46,625 nucleotides of DNA from Acidimicrobiaceae bacterium (GCA_027306585.1 DAHUZJ010000093.1:1-46625); one strand, 5' to 3'; positions 22,751-32,171 are shown, counted from the stretch's first letter. The notes: a model not told the origin generated them from the sequence alone. Translations and numbers: made by a program.

Positions 22751-24076
22751 TCACGCTTCCAGCAGCGCGCCGACGAACTCGCGAGGGTCGAACGGCACGA
22801 GGTCGTCGGGGCCCTCGCCCAGGCCGACGAGCTTGACGGGAAGCCCCAGCTCCCGCTGGATGGCGAGCACGATGCCGCCCTTGGCCGTCCCGTCGAGCTT
22901 GGTCAGGACGACCCCGGTGACGGCGACCGCCTCGGTGAACTGGCGAGCCTGGTTGAGGCCGTTCTGCCCGGTGGTGGCGTCGAGCACGAGGAGCACCTCG
23001 GTGACCCGTCCGGGCGGCCGATCGGCCACACGGCGGATCTTCTTGAGCTCCTCCACGAGGTTCACCTTGGTGTGGAGCCGCCCGGCGGTGTCGGCGAGCA
23101 CCAGCTCGTTGCCGCGCGCCGCCGCCCGTTGCACGGCGTCGAAGACGATGGCGCTCGGGTCGCCGCCCTCGGCCCCCCGCACGACCTCGACCCCCGACCG
23201 CTGGGCCCACGTCGCCAGCTGCTCCCCGGCGGCGGCCCGGAAGGTGTCCCCGGCTGCCAGAAGGACGGAGCGCCCGGCGGCGACCTCCTGGCGGGCCACC
23301 TTGCCCACCGTGGTCGTCTTGCCCACGCCGTTGACGCCCACGAAGAGCCAGACGTTGACCACCCCCGGCTCCTCGTCGAAGCGCAACTGGCGCCCGACGG
23401 GCGCCACCACTTCGAAGTCCGCGCCGGGAAGGGCGCCGCGGCCCGAGGCCAGCTCGCCGTCGGTCGCGCCGTCCCAGCGGTGCTCCACGTCGAGCAGGTC
23501 CAGCACGTCCGCCCGGAGGGCGGCAACGAGGTCGTCCCCGGCGGCGAACTCCTTCGCCTCGACACGTCTTCGCAGGTCGGCGACGAGCGCGTCGGTGGTG
23601 GCGACACCCACGTCGGCCCGGAGCAGCATCTCCTCGAGGTCGTCCCAGTCGGCCGGGTCGACCCGGCGTCCCCGCAGCCCCCGCAGCCCGCCGAACACGC
23701 CGCGGGCCTTGCCGAGGCGGCTGCGGTAGGTGGCGGTCGGGGCGGCGGCCTCGACCTCGACCGTCGGTGCCGGCGCGGGGGCAGGGGGTGCCGTCGGCCC
23801 CGGTGCAGGGAGCGCAGCCTCCTCGGGCGCCCGACGGGCGCCCGACCGAGGCCGCTCGGCGGCGAGCGCGCCCCCCTTCGGCTCCTCGCCCGGCACGAGC
23901 GGGGGCGGGACCGGCGGCTGCGAGGGGCGGGACGGCGGTCGGGTCGTGCCGCCACCGCGCCGCCGGCCGGTCAGGAGCGTGGCGCCCCCGAGGACGACGG
24001 CCACGACGGCGACCCCGATCACGACCCAGATCCAGACGGCGATCACGGCGAACATGGCGGACAGGGCTCCGATCAT
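22751..24076 (-). CDS. ftsY: SRP receptor FtsY with N-terminal membrane helix
   Basis: A 441-residue SRP receptor GTPase. It begins with a transmembrane helix (about residues 8-38), as in other actinobacteria, then a Pro/Ala-rich linker to about 135 and the NG domain: GVNGVGKTTTVGKVAR (G1), LADTAGRLHTKVNLVEEL (G3), DATTGQNGLNQ and TKLDGTAKGGIV (G4). It works with Ffh, encoded next, in co-translational membrane targeting. The start is ATG 24076, with TAGGCT 9 nt upstream. Confidence 0.96.
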   Translation of the reverse strand: MIGALSAMFAVIAVWIWVVIGVAVVAVVLGGATLLTGRRRGGGTTRPPSRPSQPPVPPPLVPGEEPKGGALAAERPRSGARRAPEEAALPAPGPTAPPAPAPAPTVEVEAAAPTATYRSRLGKARGVFGGLRGLRGRRVDPADWDDLEEMLLRADVGVATTDALVADLRRRVEAKEFAAGDDLVAALRADVLDLLDVEHRWDGATDGELASGRGALPGADFEVVAPVGRQLRFDEEPGVVNVWLFVGVNGVGKTTTVGKVARQEVAAGRSVLLAAGDTFRAAAGEQLATWAQRSGVEVVRGAEGGDPSAIVFDAVQRAAARGNELVLADTAGRLHTKVNLVEELKKIRRVADRPPGRVTEVLLVLDATTGQNGLNQARQFTEAVAVTGVVLTKLDGTAKGGIVLAIQRELGLPVKLVGLGEGPDDLVPFDPREFVGALLEA

Positions 24077-24119
24077 GGAGCATTGAGCCTATCGGCGGCG
24101 CCCCGGCCGGCGGCCGGGA

Positions 24120-27100
24120 TCAGGAAGCGGCCGGCGCCCCGGCCGGCCGGGTGACCTTCTGGCTGACCACCTGTGAGGAGCCGCCCGGCGCCATGGTGAC
24201 GCCGTAGAGGGCGTCGGCCGCCTCCATGGTGCGCTTCTGATGGCTCACGATGATGAGCTGCGCTTCGTCCCGGAACTCCCGTACCAAGCCGAGGAACCGG
24301 TGCAGGTTGACGTCGTCGAGCGCCGCCTCGACCTCGTCCATCAGGTAGAAGGGCGACGGCCGGCTGCGGAAGACGGCGAAGAGGAAGGCGAGGGCAGCCA
24401 TCGACCGCTCGCCGCCCGACAGCAGCGACACCCGGCGCACGTTGCGCCCGGCCGGGCGGACCTCCACCTCGACCCCGGTGTGCAGCAGGTCCTCGGGGTC
24501 CGTGAGGCTCAGACGCCCGGTGCCGCCGGGGAACAGGCCGGCGACGAGTTGGGAAAAGTGCTCGTTGACGTCGGCCACCGCGCCGGCGAACGTCTCCACG
24601 ATCTCCCGGTCCAGCTGGCGCACGATCTCCTGGAGCTCACGCCGCGCCGAACGGACGTCCTCCATCTGGGCTTCGAGCTCCTGGTGCCGCTCCTCGAGGG
24701 CGGACAGCTCGTCGAGGGCCAGGGGGTTGACCGGGCCCAGCGATGCCAGCTTCCCGGCCAGCGCCGTGGCGTGTTGGGACGCCGTCACACCCTCGGGCAG
24801 CTCGGGCGGCGCGATGGCGGCGATCTCGTCGGGCTCGGCATGCAGCTCGCTGCGCACCATCTCGGTCAGCGCTTCGGTGCGGAGCGAGACCTCGGCTGCT
24901 TCCCGGTCCAACCGCCGGACCTGTTCGGCCACCTCTCCTTGGCGTCGCTCCGCAGCCCCACGCTGTCGGCGGATGTCCTCCAGGCGCTCGCCGCCGGCCC
25001 GTACCCGCTCCACCTGGTCCCGGTAGTCGTCGCGCAGCGCGCCGAGGACCGCCTCCAGGCGCTGGCGCTCGCCGTCGACGACCCCGCGCAATCGCTCCAG
25101 CGCGACACCGTCGGCCTCGAGCCGCACCCGGCGGGCGGCGGCCGCCTCACGCTCTTCGGCGTGCCCGGCCAGGCGCCGTTCGACCTCGCCGTGGCGCTGG
25201 GTCAGCACCCGCCGGCGCTCGGTCACGCTGGCCGAGCGGACGTCCAGCCCGCGGCGCCGCTCGCCCAGCTCCGTCCGGCGGCGGTCGAGCTCCGCCCGGG
25301 CGAGCCCGGCGGCGTCGGCCTGGGCAGCGGCGGTCGCCGCCGTCGCCTCGAGCTCGGGCACCGTCGCCTCCAGGTCGGCGAGACCCTGCGTGTCCTCCTC
25401 GATGCGCGCCGCCGCCTCGCCATGCCCGCGGACGACCTCCTCCAGCTCCCCCGCCAGGCGCTCCCGCTCCTGCACCGAGCGGGCCCGCTCGGTCGCGGCC
25501 GACGCCCGGGACGCGCCATGCCGATCCACCGCACGCTTGGCGGCCACGTCCGCGGCCGACGCCGCCTCCAGCGCCCGGCGCGCCTCGCGCAGCGCCTCGG
25601 CGGCCCGGTCGGCCTCGCTCGCCGCCACCTGAGCCCGCCGGGTGGCGTCCTCGACCGCCGCCGCCGTCACCACCCCACGGGACGAGCGCACCCGCCAGCC
25701 CGAGTCGGCGAACCGGTCGCCCTCCGTCGTGACGACCACGAGGTCGGGGCGCTCCAGTGCCAGGTCGAGCGCCGCCTCCCAACCGTCCACCCGCACTGCC
25801 CGGCCCACCAGGGCATCGAGCACCCCGCCGACCGCCTCCCGCCCCCGCCGCAGGCGGACGTGGGACCGCACCGGCTCGGCGCCGGGCGGGAGCGAGCCGT
25901 CCGGCCCCCCGGCTCTTGCGTCGCGCATGGCGAGCAGCGCCCCCGTCGCCCCCTCCCGATGCAGGCGTGCCAGGGCCGCCCGCGCCGCGTCGCGTCCGTC
26001 CACCACGACGGCCGACACGGCAGCCCCGGCCGCCGCCTCGAAGGCCGACTCCCAGCCGGGGTCGATCTCGACCAGGTCGACCAGGGAACCGACCACCCCG
26101 GCCACGCCCGCCAGGGCTTCCCGGCCGCCCGCACCCTCCAGCTCCTGGAGCGCGCGGGCCAGGGCCTCGGCTCGGGCGGCGCTCCGGTGGCGCTCCTGGT
26201 CGGCCTGCCGGGCATCGGCCTCGGCGGCCTCCGCCGTCGCCTTGGCCGCACGGTGCCCGGACTCGGCGGCATCGGCCTCGGCCACCAGCCGGGTGGCCTC
26301 GTCATCGAGCGCTCGGGAGCGAGCCGCCAGCTCGGTGGTCCCGGCGTCGAGCTCCTCGAGGCGCGCCGCGAGGCGCATCTCGCGCTCGGCCAACCCGGCG
26401 AGCGCCTTGCGTTCCTGCTCCAGGGCCCGCCGTTGCAGCTCGATGCGATGGCGAACCTGGCGGAGCGCTTCCTCCGAGGTGCGGACGTCGCCACCGTCAC
26501 CCCACCGCTCGCGGTGCGCCTGGGACTCCTCGGTCAGTCCGGCGGCGACCGCGTCCAGCTCCCGGCGTTCCGGCTCGAGCCTCGCTGCCTCCTCTTCGGC
26601 GGCGGCCAGCTCACCTGCCAACCTGGACGCCTCCGCCTCCAGGGTGGAGACGACGTCGACGTCGGCGGCGGCGTCCAGGGCAGCGGCCAGGGCTCGGGAG
26701 CGCTCCCGCAGCACGTTGGCCGTTCCCCGAGCCCGCTCGACGAGGCCCTGCACCCGGCCGAGGGCAGAGGCCAGGTCCTCCTCGCGCCGCGACGCCAGCT
26801 CGGCCGCAGTGGCCGCCGCCGCCGCGTCGAGCGACGCCAGGGTCTCGTGCAGCTGGGACTCCTCGGCCGCCATCGCCGCCAGCCCATCGGCGGCCGCCGA
26901 GCGCCGGCCTGCCAGCTCGGCCAGCTCGCTGCCGGCGAGATAGGTGCGAACGCCCCGCAGCTCGGCCGTGAGCGCCGCGTACGACCGGGCCGCCGCCGCC
27001 TGCCGCTCGAGGGGCCGGATCTGGCGGCGCAGCTCCCGCACCAGGTCCCCGAGCCGTTCGAGGTTCTCCGCCGTCGTCTCCAGCCGGCGCTCGGCGCGCT

Positions 27101-27623
27101 CCCGGCGGCGCCGGTGCTTGAGGACGCCGGCCGCCTCCTCGATGAGGGCCCGGCGATCCTCGGGGCGGGCGTTGAGGACGGTGTCGAGCTGGCCCTGGCC
27201 GACGATCATGTGCTGCTGGCGGCCGACCCCCGAGTCGCTCAGGAGCTCCTGGATGTCGAGGAGCCGGCAGGGCGTCCCGTTGATGGCGTACTCGCTGTCC
27301 CCCGACCGGAACAGGGTCCGGGTGATGGTGACCTCGGCCATGTCGACTGGGAGCTTCCCCGACCCGTTGTCGATCGTGAGGGAGACCTCGGCCCGGCCGA
27401 GGGCCGACCGGCTACTGGTTCCGGCGAAGATGACGTCCTCCATCTTCTGGGACCGCAGCGAACGCGGCCCCTGGGCGCCGAGCACCCACGTCACGGCGTC
27501 CACCACGTTGGACTTGCCGCTGCCGTTGGGCCCCACCACCACCGTGATCCCGGGCTCGAGCTCGAGGACGGTCGGATCGGCGAAGGACTTGAAGCCCTTC
27601 ATGCTCAACGACTTGAGGAACAT
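24120..27623 (-). CDS. smc: Chromosome segregation ATPase SMC
   Basis: An 1167-residue SMC, the core of bacterial condensin with ScpA/ScpB. Walker A GPNGSGKSNVVDAV near residue 32; coiled-coil arms about 170-500 and 660-1000, rich in Ala/Arg/Glu; hinge about 510-650 (GVAGVVGSLVDLVEIDPGWE); C-terminal signature LSGGERSMAALAFLFAVF; and Walker B FYLMDEVEAALDDVN. ATG 27623 matches the MFLKSLSMKGFKSFAD family start; TAGGGT lies 9 nt upstream with no ribosome site. It lies between mutM and ftsY as in mycobacteria. Confidence 0.97.
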   Translation of the reverse strand: MFLKSLSMKGFKSFADPTVLELEPGITVVVGPNGSGKSNVVDAVTWVLGAQGPRSLRSQKMEDVIFAGTSSRSALGRAEVSLTIDNGSGKLPVDMAEVTITRTLFRSGDSEYAINGTPCRLLDIQELLSDSGVGRQQHMIVGQGQLDTVLNARPEDRRALIEEAAGVLKHRRRRERAERRLETTAENLERLGDLVRELRRQIRPLERQAAAARSYAALTAELRGVRTYLAGSELAELAGRRSAAADGLAAMAAEESQLHETLASLDAAAAATAAELASRREEDLASALGRVQGLVERARGTANVLRERSRALAAALDAAADVDVVSTLEAEASRLAGELAAAEEEAARLEPERRELDAVAAGLTEESQAHRERWGDGGDVRTSEEALRQVRHRIELQRRALEQERKALAGLAEREMRLAARLEELDAGTTELAARSRALDDEATRLVAEADAAESGHRAAKATAEAAEADARQADQERHRSAARAEALARALQELEGAGGREALAGVAGVVGSLVDLVEIDPGWESAFEAAAGAAVSAVVVDGRDAARAALARLHREGATGALLAMRDARAGGPDGSLPPGAEPVRSHVRLRRGREAVGGVLDALVGRAVRVDGWEAALDLALERPDLVVVTTEGDRFADSGWRVRSSRGVVTAAAVEDATRRAQVAASEADRAAEALREARRALEAASAADVAAKRAVDRHGASRASAATERARSVQERERLAGELEEVVRGHGEAAARIEEDTQGLADLEATVPELEATAATAAAQADAAGLARAELDRRRTELGERRRGLDVRSASVTERRRVLTQRHGEVERRLAGHAEEREAAAARRVRLEADGVALERLRGVVDGERQRLEAVLGALRDDYRDQVERVRAGGERLEDIRRQRGAAERRQGEVAEQVRRLDREAAEVSLRTEALTEMVRSELHAEPDEIAAIAPPELPEGVTASQHATALAGKLASLGPVNPLALDELSALEERHQELEAQMEDVRSARRELQEIVRQLDREIVETFAGAVADVNEHFSQLVAGLFPGGTGRLSLTDPEDLLHTGVEVEVRPAGRNVRRVSLLSGGERSMAALAFLFAVFRSRPSPFYLMDEVEAALDDVNLHRFLGLVREFRDEAQLIIVSHQKRTMEAADALYGVTMAPGGSSQVVSQKVTRPAGAPAAS

Positions 27624-27666
27624 CGCCAGGCGACCCTACCAATCGGTGGGCCCGCGGCCCGGCTTC

Positions 27667-28590
27667 TCAGACCTGACAGTGCTCGCAGTAGAAGGTGGAC
27701 CTCCCAGCGGTCTTCGCCCGAACGATGGCGTTGCGGCAGCGCCGGCACGACTGGCCTTCGCGGTTGTAGACCTGGTGGCTGCCCTGGTAGTCACCGGCCT
27801 CGCCGAAGAGGTCCCGGTACTGCTCGTCGACCAGGGTCGACCCGCGGTGCTTGATGGCATCCGCCAGGGTCTCGACCATCGCCCGGTACAGCCGGCGGAC
27901 CTCGGTGGCGGACAGCTGGTCGGACGGGCGGTCGTAGCGGAGCCCGGCCCCGAACAGGATCTCGTCGGAGTAGAGGTTCCCGATGCCGGCCACGAACTGC
28001 TGGTCCATGAGCAGCGTCTTGAGCGCCACGTGGCGCTGCCGGAGCAGCAGCCCGAACCGGTCCCAGCTCATGACGTCCTCGATCGGGTCGAACCCGAGAT
28101 GGGCGAGCTCCGGCACCTGGCGCCGCAGCGCGAGGCCGTCGCCCCCACCCATCCCCGGCGGCAGGGAACTGCTCGACGACGAGCCGTTGGTGCCGGGCGC
28201 CTTGGGATCGTCGGTCTGCGGGGACGACACGAACATCTCGCCGAAGGTGCGGGGGTCGACGTAGCGCAGCTCCCCGGCCTGCGTGAAGGCGATGACGACG
28301 TGGGTGTGCTTGGGCTTGGGCTCCTTGGCGCTCTTCACCCGCAGCAGCTGGCCGCTCATCCCGAGGTGGACCACGAGCGTGTGCTTGTTGTCCAGGGTGA
28401 GCAGCAGGTACTTGCCCAGCCGGCTCACGCTCTTGATGGTCCGGCCCTCGAGGAGGGCTCGGAAGTGCTTGGCGCTCGGATGCCGGCGGACCGATCGGCC
28501 GTTGGACACAGCGACCGACTTGACCTTCTTCCCCACGACCTCCCGGGAGAGGTCCTGGCGGAGGGTCTCGACCTCCGGGAGCTCAGGCAT
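27667..28590 (-). CDS. mutM: Formamidopyrimidine-DNA glycosylase (Fpg)
   Basis: A 307-residue base-excision repair enzyme removing 8-oxoguanine and formamidopyrimidines, with AP-lyase activity. It begins MPELPEVETLRQDL, with catalytic Pro2 and Glu3 and a conserved Lys in RLGKYLLL (Lys60). The C-terminal zinc finger CRRC...CEHC is present. A Ser/Gly/Pro-rich insertion (about residues 122-158, with six Ser in a row) interrupts the N-terminal domain and is unlike the compact family norm of about 270-290. Its start overlaps the end of rnc by 8 nt. Confidence 0.95.
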   Translation of the reverse strand: MPELPEVETLRQDLSREVVGKKVKSVAVSNGRSVRRHPSAKHFRALLEGRTIKSVSRLGKYLLLTLDNKHTLVVHLGMSGQLLRVKSAKEPKPKHTHVVIAFTQAGELRYVDPRTFGEMFVSSPQTDDPKAPGTNGSSSSSSLPPGMGGGDGLALRRQVPELAHLGFDPIEDVMSWDRFGLLLRQRHVALKTLLMDQQFVAGIGNLYSDEILFGAGLRYDRPSDQLSATEVRRLYRAMVETLADAIKHRGSTLVDEQYRDLFGEAGDYQGSHQVYNREGQSCRRCRNAIVRAKTAGRSTFYCEHCQV

Positions 28591-29278
28591 TGCGCAGCTC
28601 CATCAGCGCCTGGCGGGCGGCTTCCTGCTCGGCGTCCTTCTTGGTGCTGCCGCTGCCCGTGCCGCGCCGGACGCCGTTGACGAGGACCACCGCCTCGAAG
28701 TGCCGGTCGTGATCGGGACCGGACCCCGCCACGACGTAACGAGGGACCCCCTCCCCCTGGCGGACGGCCAGCTCCTGGAGGAGCCCCTTCTGGTCGAAGT
28801 CGTCGGGCTCGGCGGCAGCCTTGCCGATCCTGGTGTCCAGGTACCGCAGGATCAGGTCCTCGGCCGGCCCCCATCCCACCTCGAGGTAGACGGCGCCGAT
28901 GATCGCCTCCAACGCGTCGGCCAGGATCGACGACTTGGCACGCCCCCCGGAGGCCTCCTCGCCCCGGCCGAGCAGGATGACGTCGCCGATCCCGAGCTCC
29001 TGGGCGATCTCGGCCAGCACCCGGGCGTTCACGACGGCTGCCCGGACCTTTGCCAGCTCGCCTTCGGGCATGCCGGGGAAGCGCCGGTAGCAGTGCTCGG
29101 CCACCACCGCGCCCAGCACGGCGTCGCCGAGGAACTCGAGCCGCTCGTTGGACGGGGCGCCACCCTGCTCGGCGCACCAGCTGCGATGCGAGAGCGCCTG
29201 GTGCAGGAGCGAGAGTGTCGGCAGCTCCTGCCCGAGCCGCCGGGCGAGCGCAGCCGCCCCCTCTCGTTCCGGGTCCAC
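28583..29278 (-). CDS. rnc: Ribonuclease III
   Basis: A 231-residue dsRNA endonuclease that processes rRNA precursors. The signature NERLEFLGDAVLG and the second acidic helix ILADALEAIIGAVYLEVG supply the catalytic Glu/Asp residues. A C-terminal dsRNA-binding domain (about 155-230) ends TKKDAEQEAARQALMEL. The GTG start at 29278 comes 8 nt after the acpP stop. It overlaps mutM, so the two are coupled. Confidence 0.95.
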   Translation of the reverse strand: MDPEREGAAALARRLGQELPTLSLLHQALSHRSWCAEQGGAPSNERLEFLGDAVLGAVVAEHCYRRFPGMPEGELAKVRAAVVNARVLAEIAQELGIGDVILLGRGEEASGGRAKSSILADALEAIIGAVYLEVGWGPAEDLILRYLDTRIGKAAAEPDDFDQKGLLQELAVRQGEGVPRYVVAGSGPDHDRHFEAVVLVNGVRRGTGSGSTKKDAEQEAARQALMELRNA

Positions 29279-29286
29279 GGGAAGGT

Positions 29287-29583
29287 TCAGCCGGCTTCCA
29301 GCTTGGCGACGACGTAGTCGACGGCGTCCCGCACGGTGCGCAGGTCTTCCAGATCCTCGTCGTCGATCCGGAACCCCACCGTCCGCTCGCCGAGCTCCTC
29401 CTCGAGGGCCTCGACCAGCTCGATCAGGGCCAGTGAGTCGGCATCGAGGTCCTCGGTGAACGACGAGCCCTCCGTGATGGTGGAGGGGTCCGCCTCGAGG
29501 ATGTCGGCGAGCTGGTCGCGGATCAGCTCGAACACCCCCTGACGGTCCAGCGGGCCGCGGTCGATATGGGTCTCAGCTGGCAC
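29287..29583 (-). CDS. acpP: Acyl carrier protein
   Basis: A 98-residue acyl carrier protein. The phosphopantetheine serine lies in DLDADSLALIELVEALEEEL, and the four-helix acidic composition is typical. An N-terminal extension of about 15 residues precedes the usual start. GTG 29583 has CAGGAGCCGTC upstream. It follows plsX, consistent with fatty-acid/phospholipid supply; a candidate promoter and operator lie in the 116-bp gap at 29584-29699. Confidence 0.93.
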   Translation of the reverse strand: MPAETHIDRGPLDRQGVFELIRDQLADILEADPSTITEGSSFTEDLDADSLALIELVEALEEELGERTVGFRIDDEDLEDLRTVRDAVDYVVAKLEAG

Positions 29584-29627
29584 GACGGCTCCTGCGGCTC
29601 GAACGAATGTGTGCGCATGCTAACGCC

Positions 29628-29647
29628 GCACTCATCCTACCGAGTGC
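29628..29647 (-). promoter_or_regulatory. Inverted repeat over a candidate -10 box upstream of acpP
   Basis: GCACTC (29628-29633) and GAGTGC (29642-29647) flank an 8-nt spacer that on the minus strand contains TAGGAT, a plausible -10 box. A repressor bound here would block transcription of acpP-rnc-mutM. No matching -35 box was recognised. Confidence 0.35.
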
Positions 29648-29699
29648 AACCCCGGGACCCGTTGCCGCGATTGCGCCGCGTCGTCCCAGGTGAGTGGGG

Positions 29700-30719
29700 T
29701 CAGGCGGGTGAGACGGCGTCGGCCAGGCCGTCCACCAGCCCGGCCGCCACCAGGTCGTGGGCAACCCGGACGGCGTTGAGCATGGCCGTGGCCGACGACG
29801 ACCCGTGGCTGATGACGCACACCCCGTCGACGCCGAGGAGCATCGCCCCGCCGGTGTTCTCCGGGTCCAGCTCGGCGGCCACCGGCAGCAGGTGCGGCAG
29901 GAGGACCTGCGAGGCGGCGGTCGTCTCGGCGTCGGTCCCGAACACCTCGAACAGGGTCTGGACGATGAACCGCAGCGAGCCCTCCAGGGCCTTCAGCGCC
30001 ACGTTGCCGGTGAACCCGTCGGTCACCACCACGTCGGCCGGGCACGGGAGGAGGTCCCGACCCTCGACGTTGCCCACGAACCGGACGCCCGACCCCTCGG
30101 CCAGGAGCTCGTGGGTGGCCTTGACGAGCGGCGTGCCCTTCGAGGGCTCCTCCCCGATGGAGAGGAGCGCCACCGCCGGATCCGCGATCCCGTAGCGGGC
30201 CGTGGCGTACGCAGCGCCCATCTGGGCGAACTGGACGAGCATGGCCTCGGTGCACTCGGCGTTGGCGCCGGCGTCGACGAGGACGGCCGGGGCCCGGCCG
30301 AGCCGAGGCAGCGGCGTGGCGATGCACGGGCGCACCACGCCCGAGAGGCGGCCCATTCGCAACAGGGCCGACGCCATCGTGGCTCCCGTGTTGCCGGCGC
30401 TCACCATGGCACCCGCCCGGCCGTCCCTGACGAGCTCGGCCGCCCGCACCAGCGACGAGTCCTTCTTGCGCCGGACCGCTTGGGCGGGGTCGTCGTGCAT
30501 GGCGATCACCTCGGTGCAGGCGACCAGCTCCAGCCCGGCGGTGTCCCCCACCCGGTCCGGGGGTCCGACGAGGACGACCGGGATCCCCTCGTCGGCAGCC
30601 CGCCGGGCCCCCGCCACGATCTCCGCCGGGGCCTTGTCGCCGCCCATGGCGTCGACCGCCACCGGCAACGCGGCACGCGCCGCGGGATCGAGGCGGACGC
30701 CACGCGACCGTGGCGTCAC
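29700..30719 (-). CDS. plsX: Phosphate acyltransferase PlsX
   Basis: A 339-residue enzyme converting acyl-ACP to acyl-phosphate at the start of phospholipid synthesis. Recognisable features are LPVAVDAMGGDKAPAEIVAG, MVSAGNTGATMASALLRMGR, DAGANAECTEAMLVQFAQMG, VTDGFTGNVALKALEG and the C-terminal GVDGVCVISHGSS. GTG 30719 lies 1 nt after the rpmF stop. The yceD-rpmF-plsX-acpP order is widely conserved. Confidence 0.95.
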   Translation of the reverse strand: MTPRSRGVRLDPAARAALPVAVDAMGGDKAPAEIVAGARRAADEGIPVVLVGPPDRVGDTAGLELVACTEVIAMHDDPAQAVRRKKDSSLVRAAELVRDGRAGAMVSAGNTGATMASALLRMGRLSGVVRPCIATPLPRLGRAPAVLVDAGANAECTEAMLVQFAQMGAAYATARYGIADPAVALLSIGEEPSKGTPLVKATHELLAEGSGVRFVGNVEGRDLLPCPADVVVTDGFTGNVALKALEGSLRFIVQTLFEVFGTDAETTAASQVLLPHLLPVAAELDPENTGGAMLLGVDGVCVISHGSSSATAMLNAVRVAHDLVAAGLVDGLADAVSPA

Positions 30720-30720
30720 G

Positions 30721-30900
30721 TCAGTCGACCTCGACCGCCTGGCGCCCCTTGTACCAGCCGCAGTTGGGACAGACGACGTGGGGCAGCTTGGCCTGCCGAC
30801 AGTGCGGGCAGACGCTGCGGGCAGGCGCGTCGAGCCGCCAGTTGGCCGCCCTGCGGCTCCGGCCCTTGGCCTTGGATGTCTTCTTCTTGGGGACGGCCAT
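30721..30900 (-). CDS. rpmF: 50S ribosomal protein L32
   Basis: A 59-residue L32. It starts MAVPKKKTSKAKGRSRRAAN and has the zinc motif CPHC...CPNCGWYKG, four cysteines in CxxC pairs (non-zinc-starved form). ATG 30900 is 77 nt after yceD and overlaps nothing; it lies directly before plsX. Too short for many ORF callers but unmistakable. Confidence 0.96.
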   Translation of the reverse strand: MAVPKKKTSKAKGRSRRAANWRLDAPARSVCPHCRQAKLPHVVCPNCGWYKGRQAVEVD

Positions 30901-30977
30901 CGTCAGCTCACTCCAGGTCGGCGGGTGCCCGTTGCTCCGGGGGCGCCGTCCGGTCCCGAGCGTGCCCGGGCAGGCGG

Positions 30978-31529
30978 CTACCGGCCCGACCGGAGCACGT
31001 CGAGGTTAGCCCACCGCGGGTCCCTCGGCGCCACGCAGTCGCAAGCGTCGGTGTTGCGGTCGGCGCCACACTCCGGGCAGAGCCCGCGACAGTCCTCCCG
31101 ACAGAGGGGCGCCAGCGGCAGCTCGAGCACGATCGCGTCGCGCACCATGGGTGCGAGGTCGAGCGCGTCGTCCACGATCGGGTACGCCTCGTCGTCCTCG
31201 GGGTCCCCGTAGGCCGCTCCCGGCTCGGTGAACCGCTCCCTCACGGGAACGTCCAGCTCACCGCCCACGGGGACGGCGCAGCGGCGGCACAGTCCCTGCC
31301 ACGGGGCGGACACCGTCCCGGTGACCATGACCCCACCGAGGAAGGACTCGAGGACGACGTCGGCCGTCACCTCGGCGCCATCGGGGACGGAGCTGTCGGC
31401 GGGTGACCGCGGACTGATCACGCCGTCGGGGTCGACCGGGCCCCGGCGCACCTCGTGCCAGCGGGTCCCCGGAGCACGACGCAGACGGGCCACCTGCACC
31501 ACGAACGGGTTCTCCATGCCCCACCTCAT
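30978..31529 (-). CDS. YceD/DUF177 family protein
   Basis: A 183-residue DUF177 protein, the conserved partner gene of rpmF, linked with 23S rRNA metabolism in other organisms. The core contains LCRRCAVPVGGELDVPVRERF, and the C-terminal cysteine-rich segment LCREDCRGLCPECGADRNTD could bind zinc. ATG 31529 follows AAAGGAGGTGGGGC. It lies between the SepIVA-like gene and rpmF. Confidence 0.9.
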   Translation of the reverse strand: MRWGMENPFVVQVARLRRAPGTRWHEVRRGPVDPDGVISPRSPADSSVPDGAEVTADVVLESFLGGVMVTGTVSAPWQGLCRRCAVPVGGELDVPVRERFTEPGAAYGDPEDDEAYPIVDDALDLAPMVRDAIVLELPLAPLCREDCRGLCPECGADRNTDACDCVAPRDPRWANLDVLRSGR

Positions 31530-31574
31530 GCCCCACCTCCTTTCGACGCCCGACCAGGCCGGGCGGCTGCGTGG

Positions 31575-32171
31575 CTATGCGAGGTCCTGGTCGAAGAAGC
31601 CGTCTTCCGCGCCGGGGGCGTCCTCGCCGGGCCCCGCGTCGGGGGGCGAGGGCTGCTCGTGCGGGGCCGCCGACGCCTGCAGCTTGTGGCGCCCGGCTTG
31701 CACGGTCCGCATGATCCGATCGAGCACGATCTCCATGCCCGCCAGACGCTGGTCGCAATAGTCCTCGGCCTCGTGGCGCATGCGGCGGGCTTCTTCGCGG
31801 GCCTCGTCGACGATGCGCTGGGCGCTCTGGTTGGCCTGCCGCACGACTTCGGTGCGGGACACCATGTGCTCGGCCCGAGCCCGCACCTCCTCGAGGAGGG
31901 CATCGGCCTCTCGCTGGCGCTCGGCCAAGAGCTCATCGCGCTCGCGCAGCAGCCACCGAGCTTCGCGCAGCTCGTCGGGGAGGCGGTCGAGGGCCTCGCC
32001 CAGCAGGTCGGTCAGCTCGTCGCGGGAGACGAGCACCGACGACGAGAGCGGCATCGTCTTGGCCGACGACACGATGTCCAGAGCGCGTTGGACGAGCCCC
32101 TCGGTGTCGAGGTCGGCGTCCGCCGGCAGGCCGCCGACGTCTTCGGGCAGGTCCTCGAAGAGGTCGGTCAT
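31575..32171 (-). CDS. DivIVA-like coiled-coil protein (SepIVA type)
   Basis: A 198-residue coiled-coil protein. The central region (about 45-160) is charged helical sequence such as EARWLLRERDELLAERQREA and VDEAREEARRMRHEAEDY. In mycobacteria the same position next to the DUF177 gene is held by Rv2927c (SepIVA), a DivIVA-domain protein involved in septation and membrane-domain organisation; that assignment rests on synteny and composition. The ATG start overlaps the coaD stop (ATGA). The tail is acidic and proline-rich. Confidence 0.75.
   Translation of the reverse strand: MTDLFEDLPEDVGGLPADADLDTEGLVQRALDIVSSAKTMPLSSSVLVSRDELTDLLGEALDRLPDELREARWLLRERDELLAERQREADALLEEVRARAEHMVSRTEVVRQANQSAQRIVDEAREEARRMRHEAEDYCDQRLAGMEIVLDRIMRTVQAGRHKLQASAAPHEQPSPPDAGPGEDAPGAEDGFFDQDLA

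Noticed and set aside
24240..27854. 1204-residue open frame antisense to smc
   Set aside because: Composition is that of a high-GC antisense shadow; SMC is complete with Walker A, hinge and signature on the other strand.
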